Notes: generated by a model from the sequence alone, not told the origin. Positions 21,575-32,155 are shown, counted from the first letter of the stretch. The stretch: 64,000 bases of DNA from an uncultured Eubacterium sp. (GCA_945946665.1 CAMEWO010000002.1:1-64000); one strand, 5' to 3'. Program-made: numbers and translations.

Positions 21575-23431
21575 TTATTGTTCTTTTTTTAGTACAATCT
21601 GTTCTGCCAGATCATTCAAGAAAACCCATCTATCCATTTTCTCTTCCAGCTCTTTTTCTTTTGCAGCTTTCTCCTCCATCAGCTCATTAAGTCTGCTGTA
21701 AGAAGTAGCATTAGCTGCAATCTCTTCATCAAGCCTTGCAACATCCGCCTCCAGCTTTGCAATATCGTCATCAATAGTCTCATATTCCTTCTGCTGGGCA
21801 TAAGTAAACTTCAACTGGTTGCTTCTGTCTTTGACATACTTAGGTTTTCCGCTCCCTGTTGTTGTATCACCATCCTGTTTCTTTCCAGTATCATGTCCCT
21901 GGGATTTGTATTCTTTCATTGACGGATTATCTTCATTATATAATATAGAAGAAACTGCTTTCTCATAATAATCAGAAAAGCCTCCCTCATACTGCTTAAG
22001 ATGTCCATCCTCCTCAAATGCAAATATTCTATCCACAACCCTATCCAGAAAATATCTGTCATGGGAAACAACTATGACAATTCCGGAAAAACCGTCAAGA
22101 TATTCCTCCAGAATCTCCAATGTCTCTATGTCCAGGTCGTTGGTAGGCTCATCAAGAATAAGTACATTAGGCGAACTCATAAGTACGCTTAGAAGATACA
22201 GCCTTCTCTTCTCCCCTCCTGACAGCTTGGATATAGGTGTCCATTGTGCTTTAGGTCCAAACAGGAATTTTTCGCACATCTGTGATGCAGTAGCTTTACC
22301 ATTTACAGTGTTTACATATTCACCAATACTCCTTACGAACTCAAGAACTGTCTTAGAATTGTCAAGAGGCTCATTCTCCTGCATAAAGTAACCAATTCTT
22401 ACTGTATCACCTATCTCTACAGTTCCAGAATCAGGCATCAATTGTCCAGTAATAATTTTCATAAGAGTTGATTTGCCGCATCCATTTCTTCCTATTATAC
22501 CTATACGGTCATCCCTTAAGAATATATATGAAAAATCATCTATTACCTTTTTCCCGTTAAATCCTTTAGTAATGTTATTCAGTTCAACAGTCTTCTTACC
22601 CAGTCTTGTAGATATGGATGTCATCTCCAGGGGCTTGTTATCAAAGCTTGCCCTTGCCTGTCTGGAAGCCTCTTTCATATCCTCATACCTGTCAATTCTA
22701 GCCTGCTGCTTGGTAGACCTTGCCTGACATCCCCTTTTAATCCACTCCAGCTCACGCCTCAGAATATTGGCTCTCTTTGCCTCTGTAGACCTTAAATCTT
22801 CCTCCCTCTGGGTCTTTAATTCAAGGAAACCGGAATAATTTGTATCATAGCTGTACAATTTCCCCTTATCCAGCTCCACGATTCTGTTAGTCACATTATC
22901 AAGAAAATATCTGTCATGGGTAACTACCAGCAGTTCCCCTTTAAATCCCTTAATGAACTGTTCCAGCCACATAACCATATCACTGTCCAGATGGTTAGTA
23001 GGCTCATCCAGTATCAGAACCTCTGCGGGGCTTACAAGAGTCTTTGCCAGGGCAATCCTTTTCTTCTGGCCTCCTGAAAGAGTATTGATATCCGCATCAA
23101 AATCATTAATCCCCAGTTTTGTAAGAATCTTCTTAGCCTCCGCCTCTGTTGCATCAGGTTTGCCACGAAGCACATACTCAAGGATAGAATCGTTCTCAGC
23201 AAAATCCGGTGCCTGGGCAAGATACGTGACAGTCACATCTCTTCCCATAACAACCTGCCCTTCATCAGGTGAACTGACTCCTGCCACAATCTTTAAAAAT
23301 GTTGACTTCCCGGTTCCGTTAACACCGATTACGCCTATTTTATCACCCTTATTAACACCCAGCGTCACCCGAGAAAACAGCACCTTCTCGCCATAGCTTT
23401 TACTAACCTTCTCTGCATTTAATATGTTCAT
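21575..23431 (-). CDS. ABC-F family ATP-binding protein with C-terminal coiled coil
   Basis: Two nucleotide-binding domains (GVNGTGKST, GRNGCGKST), LSGGQKKR / LSGGEKRR, EPTNHLD / EPTNDLD, Uup-like charged C-terminus. Confidence 0.93.
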   Translation of the reverse strand: MNILNAEKVSKSYGEKVLFSRVTLGVNKGDKIGVIGVNGTGKSTFLKIVAGVSSPDEGQVVMGRDVTVTYLAQAPDFAENDSILEYVLRGKPDATEAEAKKILTKLGINDFDADINTLSGGQKKRIALAKTLVSPAEVLILDEPTNHLDSDMVMWLEQFIKGFKGELLVVTHDRYFLDNVTNRIVELDKGKLYSYDTNYSGFLELKTQREEDLRSTEAKRANILRRELEWIKRGCQARSTKQQARIDRYEDMKEASRQARASFDNKPLEMTSISTRLGKKTVELNNITKGFNGKKVIDDFSYIFLRDDRIGIIGRNGCGKSTLMKIITGQLMPDSGTVEIGDTVRIGYFMQENEPLDNSKTVLEFVRSIGEYVNTVNGKATASQMCEKFLFGPKAQWTPISKLSGGEKRRLYLLSVLMSSPNVLILDEPTNDLDIETLEILEEYLDGFSGIVIVVSHDRYFLDRVVDRIFAFEEDGHLKQYEGGFSDYYEKAVSSILYNEDNPSMKEYKSQGHDTGKKQDGDTTTGSGKPKYVKDRSNQLKFTYAQQKEYETIDDDIAKLEADVARLDEEIAANATSYSRLNELMEEKAAKEKELEEKMDRWVFLNDLAEQIVLKKEQ

Positions 23432-23434
23432 CCC

Positions 23435-25675
23435 TTATTCCTCATCATCATATCCATACATCTTCATAAGCTTTCTCGCAAGCTCCGGGTCTGTCTGTTC
23501 AAGATTCTTAAAATGCTTCTTTCTCAATTCCACCACATGCTCATACGCTTTAGAGTTTTCTTCCTTAAAATGCTCGTACAGCTTTCTTCTGTGGGAATAC
23601 AGTGTCTTTAACGCATCAGGATTAATCTGTTCCAGCTTGTGCTCTACGATTTCGCGGCGCTTCTCAATAACCTCTTCAAGCTTCTCCTGGGTAACCTTGC
23701 CACGCTTCACAATTTCAGACAGATGCATCTCAATTCTGTCTAACAGCTCATTCTCATCAAACAGACCAATTCTGCCCCAGAAAGACAATCCTTCAGCATC
23801 CTTTATGGCCTCTGGAACCTTATCAAATGTTCCATCATTAATCTTCTCAGCAATCTTTCCTGCCACTTCCACTGCCATCTGTTCCATCTTCTCTTCTGCC
23901 TCATCGCCAAATGCCCACTCAAACTCAGCCAGATGGTCATTTCTCTCAAGTACCGTGTCAAATGGAGTTGTACCCTCTCTGTCCTCCAGAGGATATGGTC
24001 TTACTATGCCTGCATCACGGAGAGCAAGGGAAATTGTTCGTCTCACAACACCATTTTCCACAAGACTGCCTGCTCCCAGCTTCCTTAACTGGTCATTAAC
24101 CTCTCCTCCGTGTTCTGTTATGTAGAACCTCACATTTTTCTTCTTAAGCTTATCCGCAAGAATTACAAGCCTGTCTGCAGCGGTAATATCTACATTTCCC
24201 ACAGCACCGGCATCCACTATGATTGTATTCACCCCTTCCTCATCTGCTGCCTTCTCAATATCCTCCTGGAATATTCCGATGTTAGCAAAGAAAAGAGAAC
24301 TGCTGAAACTGTAGATGACTGTATTCTTGATTGGATGCGCCCTTCTGTTTCTTTTAAGGTCATAGAATCCGATCTCTCCCGGAATCACACCCATCCTTCC
24401 TCTTGGTGGAGCTGCCGCCTTAATTACCACAGATACAAATGAAAGAATAACGCCTATGAGCACGCCATATATTGTTCCAAATATAAGAACTCCTGCAAAC
24501 GCCGCCATAAATATAGAGAATTCTGCCTTATCCGTTTTCCACAACTTCTTTGCCATGCCTATTTCCAGCACCCCAATTAATGCAGCAAGTACAATACCTG
24601 TAAGAACGGGAACAGGAAGATAAGCAATAAAGCTTGTTCCAAACAGAAGGATAAGAACCATTGATACTGCTGCCACAACTGACATAACCTGGCTCTTAAC
24701 GCCAAACTGTTCGGCAATTGCAGTCCTTGAAGCACTTCCGTTAAGAGGACAGCAGCCGTTAAATGCAGCACACAGGTTTGCAGCACTGTAAGCAAGAATC
24801 TCCCTGTTATTATTTATCTTATAATCATTCTTAATTGCATAATTATTGGCTGTAAGAAGAGTAGATGCCACAATAACTATAGCTATTGTAAGGCTGCTCA
24901 TAAGAATATCTTCCGGATTTTGTGCAACTACAGACAAATCAAACATTTTAAATCCAGGAAGTCCCGGTTCCACCTGAGGAAGAAGCTTTACTCCCCATCT
25001 GTCCACGTGAAAAACAGCAGTAGACAAAGCTCCAGCCACGAGCATTACAACAGACATAGGGAACTTAGGGGCAACTTTCTTGAACACAAGAATAATTACT
25101 ATTGTACCAACACCCATTACAAATGACAGCAGATTAAACTGCGGCAGCTGGGTGACAATATGAGCCACCAGTTCCACAATCTCACCTGTTCCAGACGCAC
25201 CACCAAAGAGCTTTGAAACCTGCATCAGTATAATAGTACCTGCAATTCCAGATATAAATCCGCCAAGAACAGGCTTTGATATATAATTAACCAGCTTTCC
25301 GGCTTTAATAAGGCTTAATATAAGAAGCCACACTGCCACCATAAATGTAATAACAGGCACTACGCGCAAAGCCTCATCGCTTCCCGAAGCCACTCCGAGA
25401 GCTGCAAGAGTTCCTCCTGCCAAGGCTGCCGGTGCAGCATCCACTCCAAACACAAACTGTGGAGAAGTAGACAAAAGACCAAAAATAAGCACAGGAAAAA
25501 GTGAACCGTACAATCCATATACTACCGGAAGTCCTGCAACCTGGGCATAACCCATTGATATAGGAATGGATATTAAAGCCACAACAATTCCTGAGATTAT
25601 ATCATTAATTAAATATTCCTTTTTGTAATTCTTCAATCTATTCTTCAAATCATCCTCATTTCCCGGACAGGTCAT
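23435..25675 (-). CDS. SulP-family anion transporter with STAS domain and C-terminal extension
   Basis: ISIPISMGYAQVAGLPVVYGLYGSLFPVLIF; STAS domain FANIGIFQEDIEKA...VDAGAVGNVDITAADRL; about 170 aa charged helical tail. Confidence 0.9.
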   Translation of the reverse strand: MTCPGNEDDLKNRLKNYKKEYLINDIISGIVVALISIPISMGYAQVAGLPVVYGLYGSLFPVLIFGLLSTSPQFVFGVDAAPAALAGGTLAALGVASGSDEALRVVPVITFMVAVWLLILSLIKAGKLVNYISKPVLGGFISGIAGTIILMQVSKLFGGASGTGEIVELVAHIVTQLPQFNLLSFVMGVGTIVIILVFKKVAPKFPMSVVMLVAGALSTAVFHVDRWGVKLLPQVEPGLPGFKMFDLSVVAQNPEDILMSSLTIAIVIVASTLLTANNYAIKNDYKINNNREILAYSAANLCAAFNGCCPLNGSASRTAIAEQFGVKSQVMSVVAAVSMVLILLFGTSFIAYLPVPVLTGIVLAALIGVLEIGMAKKLWKTDKAEFSIFMAAFAGVLIFGTIYGVLIGVILSFVSVVIKAAAPPRGRMGVIPGEIGFYDLKRNRRAHPIKNTVIYSFSSSLFFANIGIFQEDIEKAADEEGVNTIIVDAGAVGNVDITAADRLVILADKLKKKNVRFYITEHGGEVNDQLRKLGAGSLVENGVVRRTISLALRDAGIVRPYPLEDREGTTPFDTVLERNDHLAEFEWAFGDEAEEKMEQMAVEVAGKIAEKINDGTFDKVPEAIKDAEGLSFWGRIGLFDENELLDRIEMHLSEIVKRGKVTQEKLEEVIEKRREIVEHKLEQINPDALKTLYSHRRKLYEHFKEENSKAYEHVVELRKKHFKNLEQTDPELARKLMKMYGYDDEE

Positions 25676-25786
25676 AAATCTGCATTAACGATTAATCATT
25701 TATAAACAATGCTTTTTCGCCCGTAATCTGTCCATTATGGTTTACAATATGCGTATTCTTGTTGTCATATTATCACAAATACAGTA

Positions 25787-25815
25787 TTGGCACAATCCCA
25801 GCCATGAGGTATAAT
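25787..25815 (+). promoter_or_regulatory. Promoter for the methyltransferase gene
   Basis: TTGGCA-N17-TATAAT. Confidence 0.75.
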
Positions 25816-25867
25816 AAGGAAAATCGTGTAAGAAACGGAATTTAGTCGACGCAAAAGCGTCTGCGGA

Positions 25868-26782
25868 ATGGAGAATATTATGTTCATAGCGGGCAATTGG
25901 AAAGAATATCAGGTTATAGATACATCTAATGGAGAAAAGCTGGAAAAATGGGGTGATTATACCCTTGTCCGTCCAGACCCACAGGTTATATGGGACACAC
26001 CTAAAAAAGAACCTGGCTGGAAAAGGATGAACGCCCATTACCACAGAAGTTCTAAGGGCGGAGGAGAATGGGAATTCTTTGACCTTCCACAGCAGTGGCA
26101 GATTCACTATAACAGCCCATCCTTTGAGCAGCAGCTCACATTCAATTTAAAGCCTTTCAGCTTCAAGCATACAGGCGTATTTCCTGAGCAGGCAGCTAAC
26201 TGGGACTGGTTTGGCAGATTAATATCTGACCGCGTAAAGGCAAATCCAGAAAAGCCAGTTAAAGTTCTGAACCTCTTTGCATACACTGGGGGAGCAACTC
26301 TTGCCTGTGCTGCTGCCGGTGCTAATGTTACCCATGTAGATGCCTCTAAAGGTATTGTTGCATGGGCAAAGGAGAATGCCGCTTCATCTAATCTTTCTGA
26401 CAAGCCAATCCGCTGGATTGTTGATGACTGTGTAAAATTCGTAGAAAGAGAAATCCGCAGGGGAAACCACTACGACGGAATTATTATGGACCCTCCATCT
26501 TATGGCCGCGGTCCTAAAGGTGAAATATGGAAAATTGAGGAGTGTGTTTATCCTCTTGTCAAGAAATGTGCTTCTCTTCTGTCTGATGAGCCTCTTTTCT
26601 TCCTTATTAATTCATACACAACTGGTCTTCAGCCAGCAGTGTTAAGCTATATGCTGAATACAGAATTAAAGGGTTTCAATGGAATTGTGGATTCCCAGGA
26701 GGTAGGTCTTCCTGTTACTTCTAACGGACTGGTTCTGCCATGCGGAGCATCTGGAAGATTCCAGGGAAATCATACAAAGTAA
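25868..26782 (+). CDS. Class I SAM-dependent methyltransferase, RlmI/RlmK-like
   Basis: KVLNLFAYTGGATLACAAAGANVTHVDASKGIVAWAKENA; IIMDPPSYGRGPKGEIWKIE. Confidence 0.85.
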   Translation: MENIMFIAGNWKEYQVIDTSNGEKLEKWGDYTLVRPDPQVIWDTPKKEPGWKRMNAHYHRSSKGGGEWEFFDLPQQWQIHYNSPSFEQQLTFNLKPFSFKHTGVFPEQAANWDWFGRLISDRVKANPEKPVKVLNLFAYTGGATLACAAAGANVTHVDASKGIVAWAKENAASSNLSDKPIRWIVDDCVKFVEREIRRGNHYDGIIMDPPSYGRGPKGEIWKIEECVYPLVKKCASLLSDEPLFFLINSYTTGLQPAVLSYMLNTELKGFNGIVDSQEVGLPVTSNGLVLPCGASGRFQGNHTK

Positions 26783-26785
26783 ACA

Positions 26786-27688
26786 TCATATCTCTTTAAT
26801 TTTAACTGCCTCTCCCATCCCTTTTGACGTTATGAGCGAAAGCTGGTCAAAGAGGGCTGTTTTAAAGCTACCCTGACCTATCCGGACATCAGTTCCATCA
26901 TATGTTTTCGTAATACTATCTGTTATAGATTCTGCAGTATTGCCCGCCATAAACATATATTCTTTCTCTGCCAGCTGTGCTGATATGTTAAGGACTGATG
27001 TAGCAAGCATAGCTGCATATAGAGGTTTTACCTGACTTAAATAACAGGCTGTAAGACATGTGAGTATACAGCCTGTTCCTGTAATGGAGGCAAGCCTTTC
27101 AGTTCCGTTACACAATCCGTATACTTCACGCCCATCACTTACAAGGTCAACTCCCCCTGTCGCCAGAACAACACATCCATACCTTAGGGCAAGCTGTTTT
27201 ACTGTTTCTCCCATATCCTTAAGTCTTGTATCATCATCCGCTGTAATCCTGTCCTTTTCTGCCACGTCTACTCCCACAGCTTCTACCTTGCCATCTCCAA
27301 AAAGTGCACGGATTTCAGAAGCGTTACCTTTGATTATATCAGGATGGTAACTGTTGATATAGGATAAAGCCAGTTCCTTTCTGAACTGGCTGCATGTAAT
27401 TCCAACAAGGTCTATAACACTTTTTACCCCGGATTGTCTGGCAGCTTCAAGAGCAATCCCCATAGATTCAGCCCGCACATCTGTGATGTTGGCAAGGCTT
27501 ACCGACAATCCTTTTGCCCTTCTTACTATCTCTGCCACTTCCTTTGGATGCTCTGCCATAATGGGACTGGCTCCCACTGCCAGCACTGCATTGGCACAGT
27601 CATTAATAGCAATAGGACTTGTAATACAGTGAATAAGTGGTCTTTCTTTTTTCAGGCTGTCAAAGCCTTTGATAAAATTAAGGTCCAT
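26786..27688 (-). CDS. thiM: Hydroxyethylthiazole kinase
   Basis: PLIHCITSPIAINDCANAVLAVGASPIMAEHPKEVAEI; ITGTGCILT. Confidence 0.93.
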   Translation of the reverse strand: MDLNFIKGFDSLKKERPLIHCITSPIAINDCANAVLAVGASPIMAEHPKEVAEIVRRAKGLSVSLANITDVRAESMGIALEAARQSGVKSVIDLVGITCSQFRKELALSYINSYHPDIIKGNASEIRALFGDGKVEAVGVDVAEKDRITADDDTRLKDMGETVKQLALRYGCVVLATGGVDLVSDGREVYGLCNGTERLASITGTGCILTCLTACYLSQVKPLYAAMLATSVLNISAQLAEKEYMFMAGNTAESITDSITKTYDGTDVRIGQGSFKTALFDQLSLITSKGMGEAVKIKEI

Positions 27689-27757
27689 ACATGCCTCATT
27701 TCTATACATTCAGATTGCTGTAATATTAATCAATATAATCCTGCCACAGACAGATAT

Positions 27758-28489
27758 TTATCCTTTTTTCGCTTCTGCCTTTGTAGCTTTATTTTTAATA
27801 AACCAGTATACAACTGCCACTGCCACGAAGGAAAGCAGCACTATATATTTTATATAAGGAACAATGCCCCCTGCACCGGGCAGGAAATTCTTCACTAATA
27901 TAACTGTTACAAGATAGCCGATAAATCCCATAAACGCGATTGCCAGGGCATCATTGGCCACCACATTGCCACCCTCATATACAAGGCTTCCCAGGCTTTC
28001 CTGAAATCTGGCAAGAACCTTTGCTTTCTGGAGCTGCTTAAGAAATATAAATGCAATGCTTCCCCCTATTAATGTTCCTGCAATGAAGGAAGGCACATAG
28101 AAAAACCATGTAAGCCCCGTTCTTCCCCATATAAATGTCATTACCGGGTAAGACACAATTGCCCCGATTATTCCTGTTCCTAAAACCTCTCCCGCAAAGG
28201 CACACACCAGTTTTCCTTTTGAAAGGCGGTAAAACAGCCCTGAGAAAAATGCTCCGAATATGGCTCCTGTAAGTGCAAGAGGTGGAATTCCCATGAATAT
28301 CATTCTAAGTATTCCGATGCAGCCGGCGCACAGGAAAGCGTACCATGGTCCCAGCATTACTGCACAGGTCACATTAATAAAATGTGCCATAGGACACATT
28401 CCTTCTACTCTTAAAATAGGTGAAATCACAACACCAATGGCAATCATCATAGCCATAAATATCATTTTTACAATCTTTGTACTTTTCAT
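27758..28489 (-). CDS. thiW: Energy-coupling factor thiamine-precursor transporter component ThiW
   Basis: Polytopic; GVVISPILRVEGMCPMAHFINVTCAVMLGPWYAFLCAGCIGILRM; adjacent to thiM. Confidence 0.85.
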   Translation of the reverse strand: MKSTKIVKMIFMAMMIAIGVVISPILRVEGMCPMAHFINVTCAVMLGPWYAFLCAGCIGILRMIFMGIPPLALTGAIFGAFFSGLFYRLSKGKLVCAFAGEVLGTGIIGAIVSYPVMTFIWGRTGLTWFFYVPSFIAGTLIGGSIAFIFLKQLQKAKVLARFQESLGSLVYEGGNVVANDALAIAFMGFIGYLVTVILVKNFLPGAGGIVPYIKYIVLLSFVAVAVVYWFIKNKATKAEAKKG

Positions 28490-28626
28490 TCTCTCTCACT
28501 TTCTCATTACATTTTAGCATGACTCGCATCTTATGATATGAGGGTCATAAGGTATTTTGTCCCTCATTATGATACACAAGAGGAGTATATCACATTTTTA
28601 CAGGAACTACACCACTCAAAAATCAA

Positions 28627-28674
28627 AATTCGCCAAATGGATTTCCATGCAGGCATGAATCCATTTGGCGAATT
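28627..28674 (-). terminator. 17-bp perfect inverted repeat, likely cysK terminator
   Basis: AATTCGCCAAATGGATT...AATCCATTTGGCGAATT, followed on the minus strand by TTGATTTTT. Confidence 0.65.
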
Positions 28675-28714
28675 ATTAACACAAGAATTTCCAAAACTTA
28701 ATCAGGACACTTAT

Positions 28715-29650
28715 TTACTCTGAAAACAGTGGAGTTGAAAGATATCTGTCTCCTGAATCAGGAAGGATTACAACAATATTCTTTCCTGCATTCTCTGGTC
28801 TTTCAGCTAAGATAGCTGCAGCTTTTAATGCTGCACCAGAAGAAATACCTACAAGAACACCCTCACTTACTGCAAAAAGCTTTCCTTCCTTGAAAGCATC
28901 ATCGTTCTCGATTGCGATTACCTCATCATACACCTTAGTATTAAGTACATCTGGAACAAATCCGGCACCAATACCCTGAATCTTGTGGGCTCCAGGTGTA
29001 CCCTTTGATAATACAGGGCTTGTAGCTGGCTCAACAGCAACAACCTTAACATCTGGATTCTGTGACTTAAGATATTCGCCTGCACCTGTTACAGTTCCAC
29101 CTGTACCAACACCGGCTACAAATATATCAACCTTTCCATCTGTCTGCTCCCATATCTCAGGACCAGTTGTTGCCTTATGTACTGCTGGGTTTGCAGGGTT
29201 AACGAACTGTCCAAGAATAATAGAACCAGGAATTGAATCCCTTAACTCTTCTGCTTTAGCAATGGCACCCTTCATACCTTTAGCGCCCTCAGTAAGAACA
29301 ATCTCAGCACCATAAGCCTTTAAAAGATTACGTCTCTCCACACTCATAGTCTCTGGAAGAGTAAGAATTGCCTTATATCCCTTAGTTGCAGCTACTGCGG
29401 CAAGACCAATACCAGTATTACCGGAAGTTGGCTCGATAATTGTTGCGCCAGGCTTAAGCTTTCCTGACTTCTCTGCATCCTCAATCATAGAAAGTGCAAC
29501 TCTGTCCTTTACAGAACCTGCTGGATTAAGATACTCAAGCTTTACAAGAATATTAGCTTTAGCCGCTCCTGTTGCCTTAGCGTATCTGTCCGCTTTGAGT
29601 AGTGGTGTATTTCCAATTAATTCCAATGTGCTCTCAACAATCTTTCCCAT
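28715..29650 (-). CDS. cysK: Cysteine synthase A
   Basis: [52 protein letters not shown]. Confidence 0.96.
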   Translation of the reverse strand: MGKIVESTLELIGNTPLLKADRYAKATGAAKANILVKLEYLNPAGSVKDRVALSMIEDAEKSGKLKPGATIIEPTSGNTGIGLAAVAATKGYKAILTLPETMSVERRNLLKAYGAEIVLTEGAKGMKGAIAKAEELRDSIPGSIILGQFVNPANPAVHKATTGPEIWEQTDGKVDIFVAGVGTGGTVTGAGEYLKSQNPDVKVVAVEPATSPVLSKGTPGAHKIQGIGAGFVPDVLNTKVYDEVIAIENDDAFKEGKLFAVSEGVLVGISSGAALKAAAILAERPENAGKNIVVILPDSGDRYLSTPLFSE

Positions 29651-29727
29651 AAATATATCCTCCATTCCATATTAAAGCGGCTTAATCACTATTATTCTTT
29701 CCCCTGAAGTGTCCCGCTTTGTTATCT

Positions 29728-29744
29728 CCTACTTATCTAGTAGG
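29728..29744. promoter_or_regulatory. Palindromic operator-like site at the cysK transcription start
   Basis: CCTACT-TATCT-AGTAGG, 14 nt downstream of the -10 box; resembles Rrf2-family (CymR/IscR-like) operators. Confidence 0.5.
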
Positions 29745-29758
29745 TTTTATATGAATTG

Positions 29759-29786
29759 ATTATATCATGAAAAAAAATAATGTCAA
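29759..29786 (-). promoter_or_regulatory. cysK promoter
   Basis: Minus strand TTGACA-N16-TATAAT. Confidence 0.85.
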
Positions 29787-29804
29787 CACATATTTTAAAT
29801 TCTT

Positions 29805-30716
29805 TTAATCCAATACGCTGTCCTTATATCTTCCTATCTCCTCAAGATATTTCTGTCCCAGAGGACTTATAACAACGTCCTTTCTCTTAATATATCCGAT
29901 TGTCATCTTCTCATCACTGTCAAGCTTTACAGCGCAGTACTCATCCCCATTAAGTCCCTCACATATGATTCCTGAACACAGAGTGTATCCGTTAAGTCCA
30001 ACCATGAGATTTAAAAGGGTCGCCCGATCATTAGCCTTAATCAGTCTCTTATATTCGTATGTACTCAGAACCTCTTCTGCATAATAGAAAGAATTATTTG
30101 TACCCTGTTCAAATGACAGGCATGGATACTCCTCCAGCTCCTCTATCCTTATTATGTCCTTCCCTGCCAGAGGGTGTCCTTTCCACATATATACGTATAT
30201 TCCACATTCCATCAACGGAGTAAATTCCAGTCCATATTCTGCAAACAGCTTATCAAGGACACGCCGGTTAAAATCATTTACATAGAGTATTCCAATCTCA
30301 CTTCTGAAATCCCTGACATCCTCAATAACCTCGTGGGTTTTCTCCTCATGGACCGCAAACTCATATTCATCCATTCCGAACTGCTTGACCATCTCCATAA
30401 ATGCATTAACAGCAAATGTATAATGCTGCATGGACACAGAGAATTTCTTCTTAACTTCGGACTTGTCGATATATTTTGCTTCCATCAGCTCATACTGCTC
30501 CACAACCTGTCTTGCGTAGCCTAAGAATTCCTCTCCCTGTGGAGTCAGGGAAATTCCCCTGTTAGTTCTCCTGAAAATCTGAATTCCTGTCTCTGTCTCC
30601 AGATCCTTTATAGATGAGGACAGACTGGGCTGTGATATAAAAAGCTCCTTGGCAGCCTCATTCATAGAGTCACATTCAGCCACTGTTATGGCGTATTTTA
30701 ATTGTGTAAGAGTCAT
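29805..30716 (-). CDS. LysR-family transcriptional regulator
   Basis: MTLTQLKYAITVAECDSMNEAAKELFISQPSLSSSIKDLE HTH; start after AAGGAGG. Confidence 0.93.
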   Translation of the reverse strand: MTLTQLKYAITVAECDSMNEAAKELFISQPSLSSSIKDLETETGIQIFRRTNRGISLTPQGEEFLGYARQVVEQYELMEAKYIDKSEVKKKFSVSMQHYTFAVNAFMEMVKQFGMDEYEFAVHEEKTHEVIEDVRDFRSEIGILYVNDFNRRVLDKLFAEYGLEFTPLMECGIYVYMWKGHPLAGKDIIRIEELEEYPCLSFEQGTNNSFYYAEEVLSTYEYKRLIKANDRATLLNLMVGLNGYTLCSGIICEGLNGDEYCAVKLDSDEKMTIGYIKRKDVVISPLGQKYLEEIGRYKDSVLD

Positions 30717-30794
30717 ATTCTTACATCCTCCTTGAAATATTAATAGCTGCATCCATGAAATCATGCATGCAGCCACATAAAGCACCTTAATATA

Positions 30795-32039
30795 TTAAGA
30801 CCTGTAATCTCCGTTAATCTTCACATAATCGTATGTCAGGTCACAGCCCCAGGCCTTTGCCTCTGCGCTGCCCTGCTTTAAGTCAATATTAATCATAATC
30901 TCATCCTCTGCCAGTATCTTAGCAGCCTCTTCCTCTGAGAACTCAACACCAGAGCCATTCTCACATACCTTGATTGAACCGGCAGATGAAGCCATCCACA
31001 CATCTACCTTGTCAATATCGAAATCTGCCTCTGCATATCCTATTGCACACAGAATTCTTCCCCAGTTAGCATCCTCGCCGAATATGGCACATTTCAGAAG
31101 AGGTGAACGGATAACTGATTTTGCCACAATAATGGCAGTGTCCTGGTCAGGACTTCCCTTACAGCTGCACTCAATAAGCTTGGTTGCGCCCTCGCCGTCT
31201 GCTGCCAGCATCCTTGTCATGTTCATCATTACAATATACAGAGCCTGTCTGAATGTATCATAGTCAGTTCCCTCACCGGTAATCTCTTTATTTCCAGCCA
31301 GACCATTAGCCATAACTGTTGCTGTATCATTAGTAGAAGTATCACCATCAATGCTTAAGCAGTTATATGTAACCTTAACAACATCGCTTAATGCCTTCTG
31401 AATCATGGCAGAAGAGATAGCTACGTCCGATGTGATAAAATTAAGGGTAGTAGCCATGTTAGGATGAATCATGCCGCTTCCCTTTGCCATGCCTCCCAGA
31501 CGGCACACCTTTCCATCTATCTGGAATTCAACTGCAACCTGCTTGTAAGTAGTATCAGTAGTCATAATTGCATAGGTAGCCCTGTCATTGCCATCGCTGG
31601 AAAGCCCCTCTACAAGAGGTTTCATATATTTCTTAAATGGCTCAATAGACAGTCTCTGTCCAATAACACCTGTGGAACCTACAATAACTTCACATGGTCT
31701 GATTCCCAGTTCCTTGGCAGCAAGCTTTGATGCCTCCTCAGCAATATCCTCTCCGTCAAAGTTGCATGTATTGGCATTCTTGGAATTAACAAGCACTGCT
31801 CTTGCCACTCCGCCACTTTCCTTTAGATGTCTCTTCGTAACAATTACAGGAGCGCCCTTCACCTTATTCTGTGTATACACTCCTGCTGCGTTACATGGAG
31901 TCTCTGAATATACCATTCCCAAATCGTTCTTGTTCTTATCAGGATTAATTCCGCAATTAAGTCCGTTGGCAACAAATCCTTTAGCAGCGCACACACCGCC
32001 GTCCACATACTTAAAGCCATCAAATTCTGTCATATTCAT
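30795..32039 (-). CDS. argJ: Bifunctional glutamate N-acetyltransferase / amino-acid N-acetyltransferase
   Basis: KGSGMIHPNMATTLNFITSD autoprocessing site; INIDLKQGSAEAKAWGCDLTYDYVKINGDYRS. Confidence 0.96.
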   Translation of the reverse strand: MNMTEFDGFKYVDGGVCAAKGFVANGLNCGINPDKNKNDLGMVYSETPCNAAGVYTQNKVKGAPVIVTKRHLKESGGVARAVLVNSKNANTCNFDGEDIAEEASKLAAKELGIRPCEVIVGSTGVIGQRLSIEPFKKYMKPLVEGLSSDGNDRATYAIMTTDTTYKQVAVEFQIDGKVCRLGGMAKGSGMIHPNMATTLNFITSDVAISSAMIQKALSDVVKVTYNCLSIDGDTSTNDTATVMANGLAGNKEITGEGTDYDTFRQALYIVMMNMTRMLAADGEGATKLIECSCKGSPDQDTAIIVAKSVIRSPLLKCAIFGEDANWGRILCAIGYAEADFDIDKVDVWMASSAGSIKVCENGSGVEFSEEEAAKILAEDEIMINIDLKQGSAEAKAWGCDLTYDYVKINGDYRS

Positions 32040-32155
32040 GGCAAATTCCTCCTAAAATGTATAATATCCATTGAAATTGGGTCTATTATAGCAAATTTAA
32101 ATCCGCTATGCTATAATTAATCAATATATTTGAATAAATATTTAGGAGGTTCAAT

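Noticed and set aside
25742-26107. 121-aa minus-strand ORF over the methyltransferase promoter and 5' end
   Set aside because: It is antisense to a convincing gene and promoter with no family resemblance.
28538-28723. 61-aa plus-strand ORF (MRVIRYFVPHYDTQEEYITF...)
   Set aside because: It is built over the 17-bp inverted repeat and the cysK 3' end; no recognised family; possibly a remnant but not supportable.
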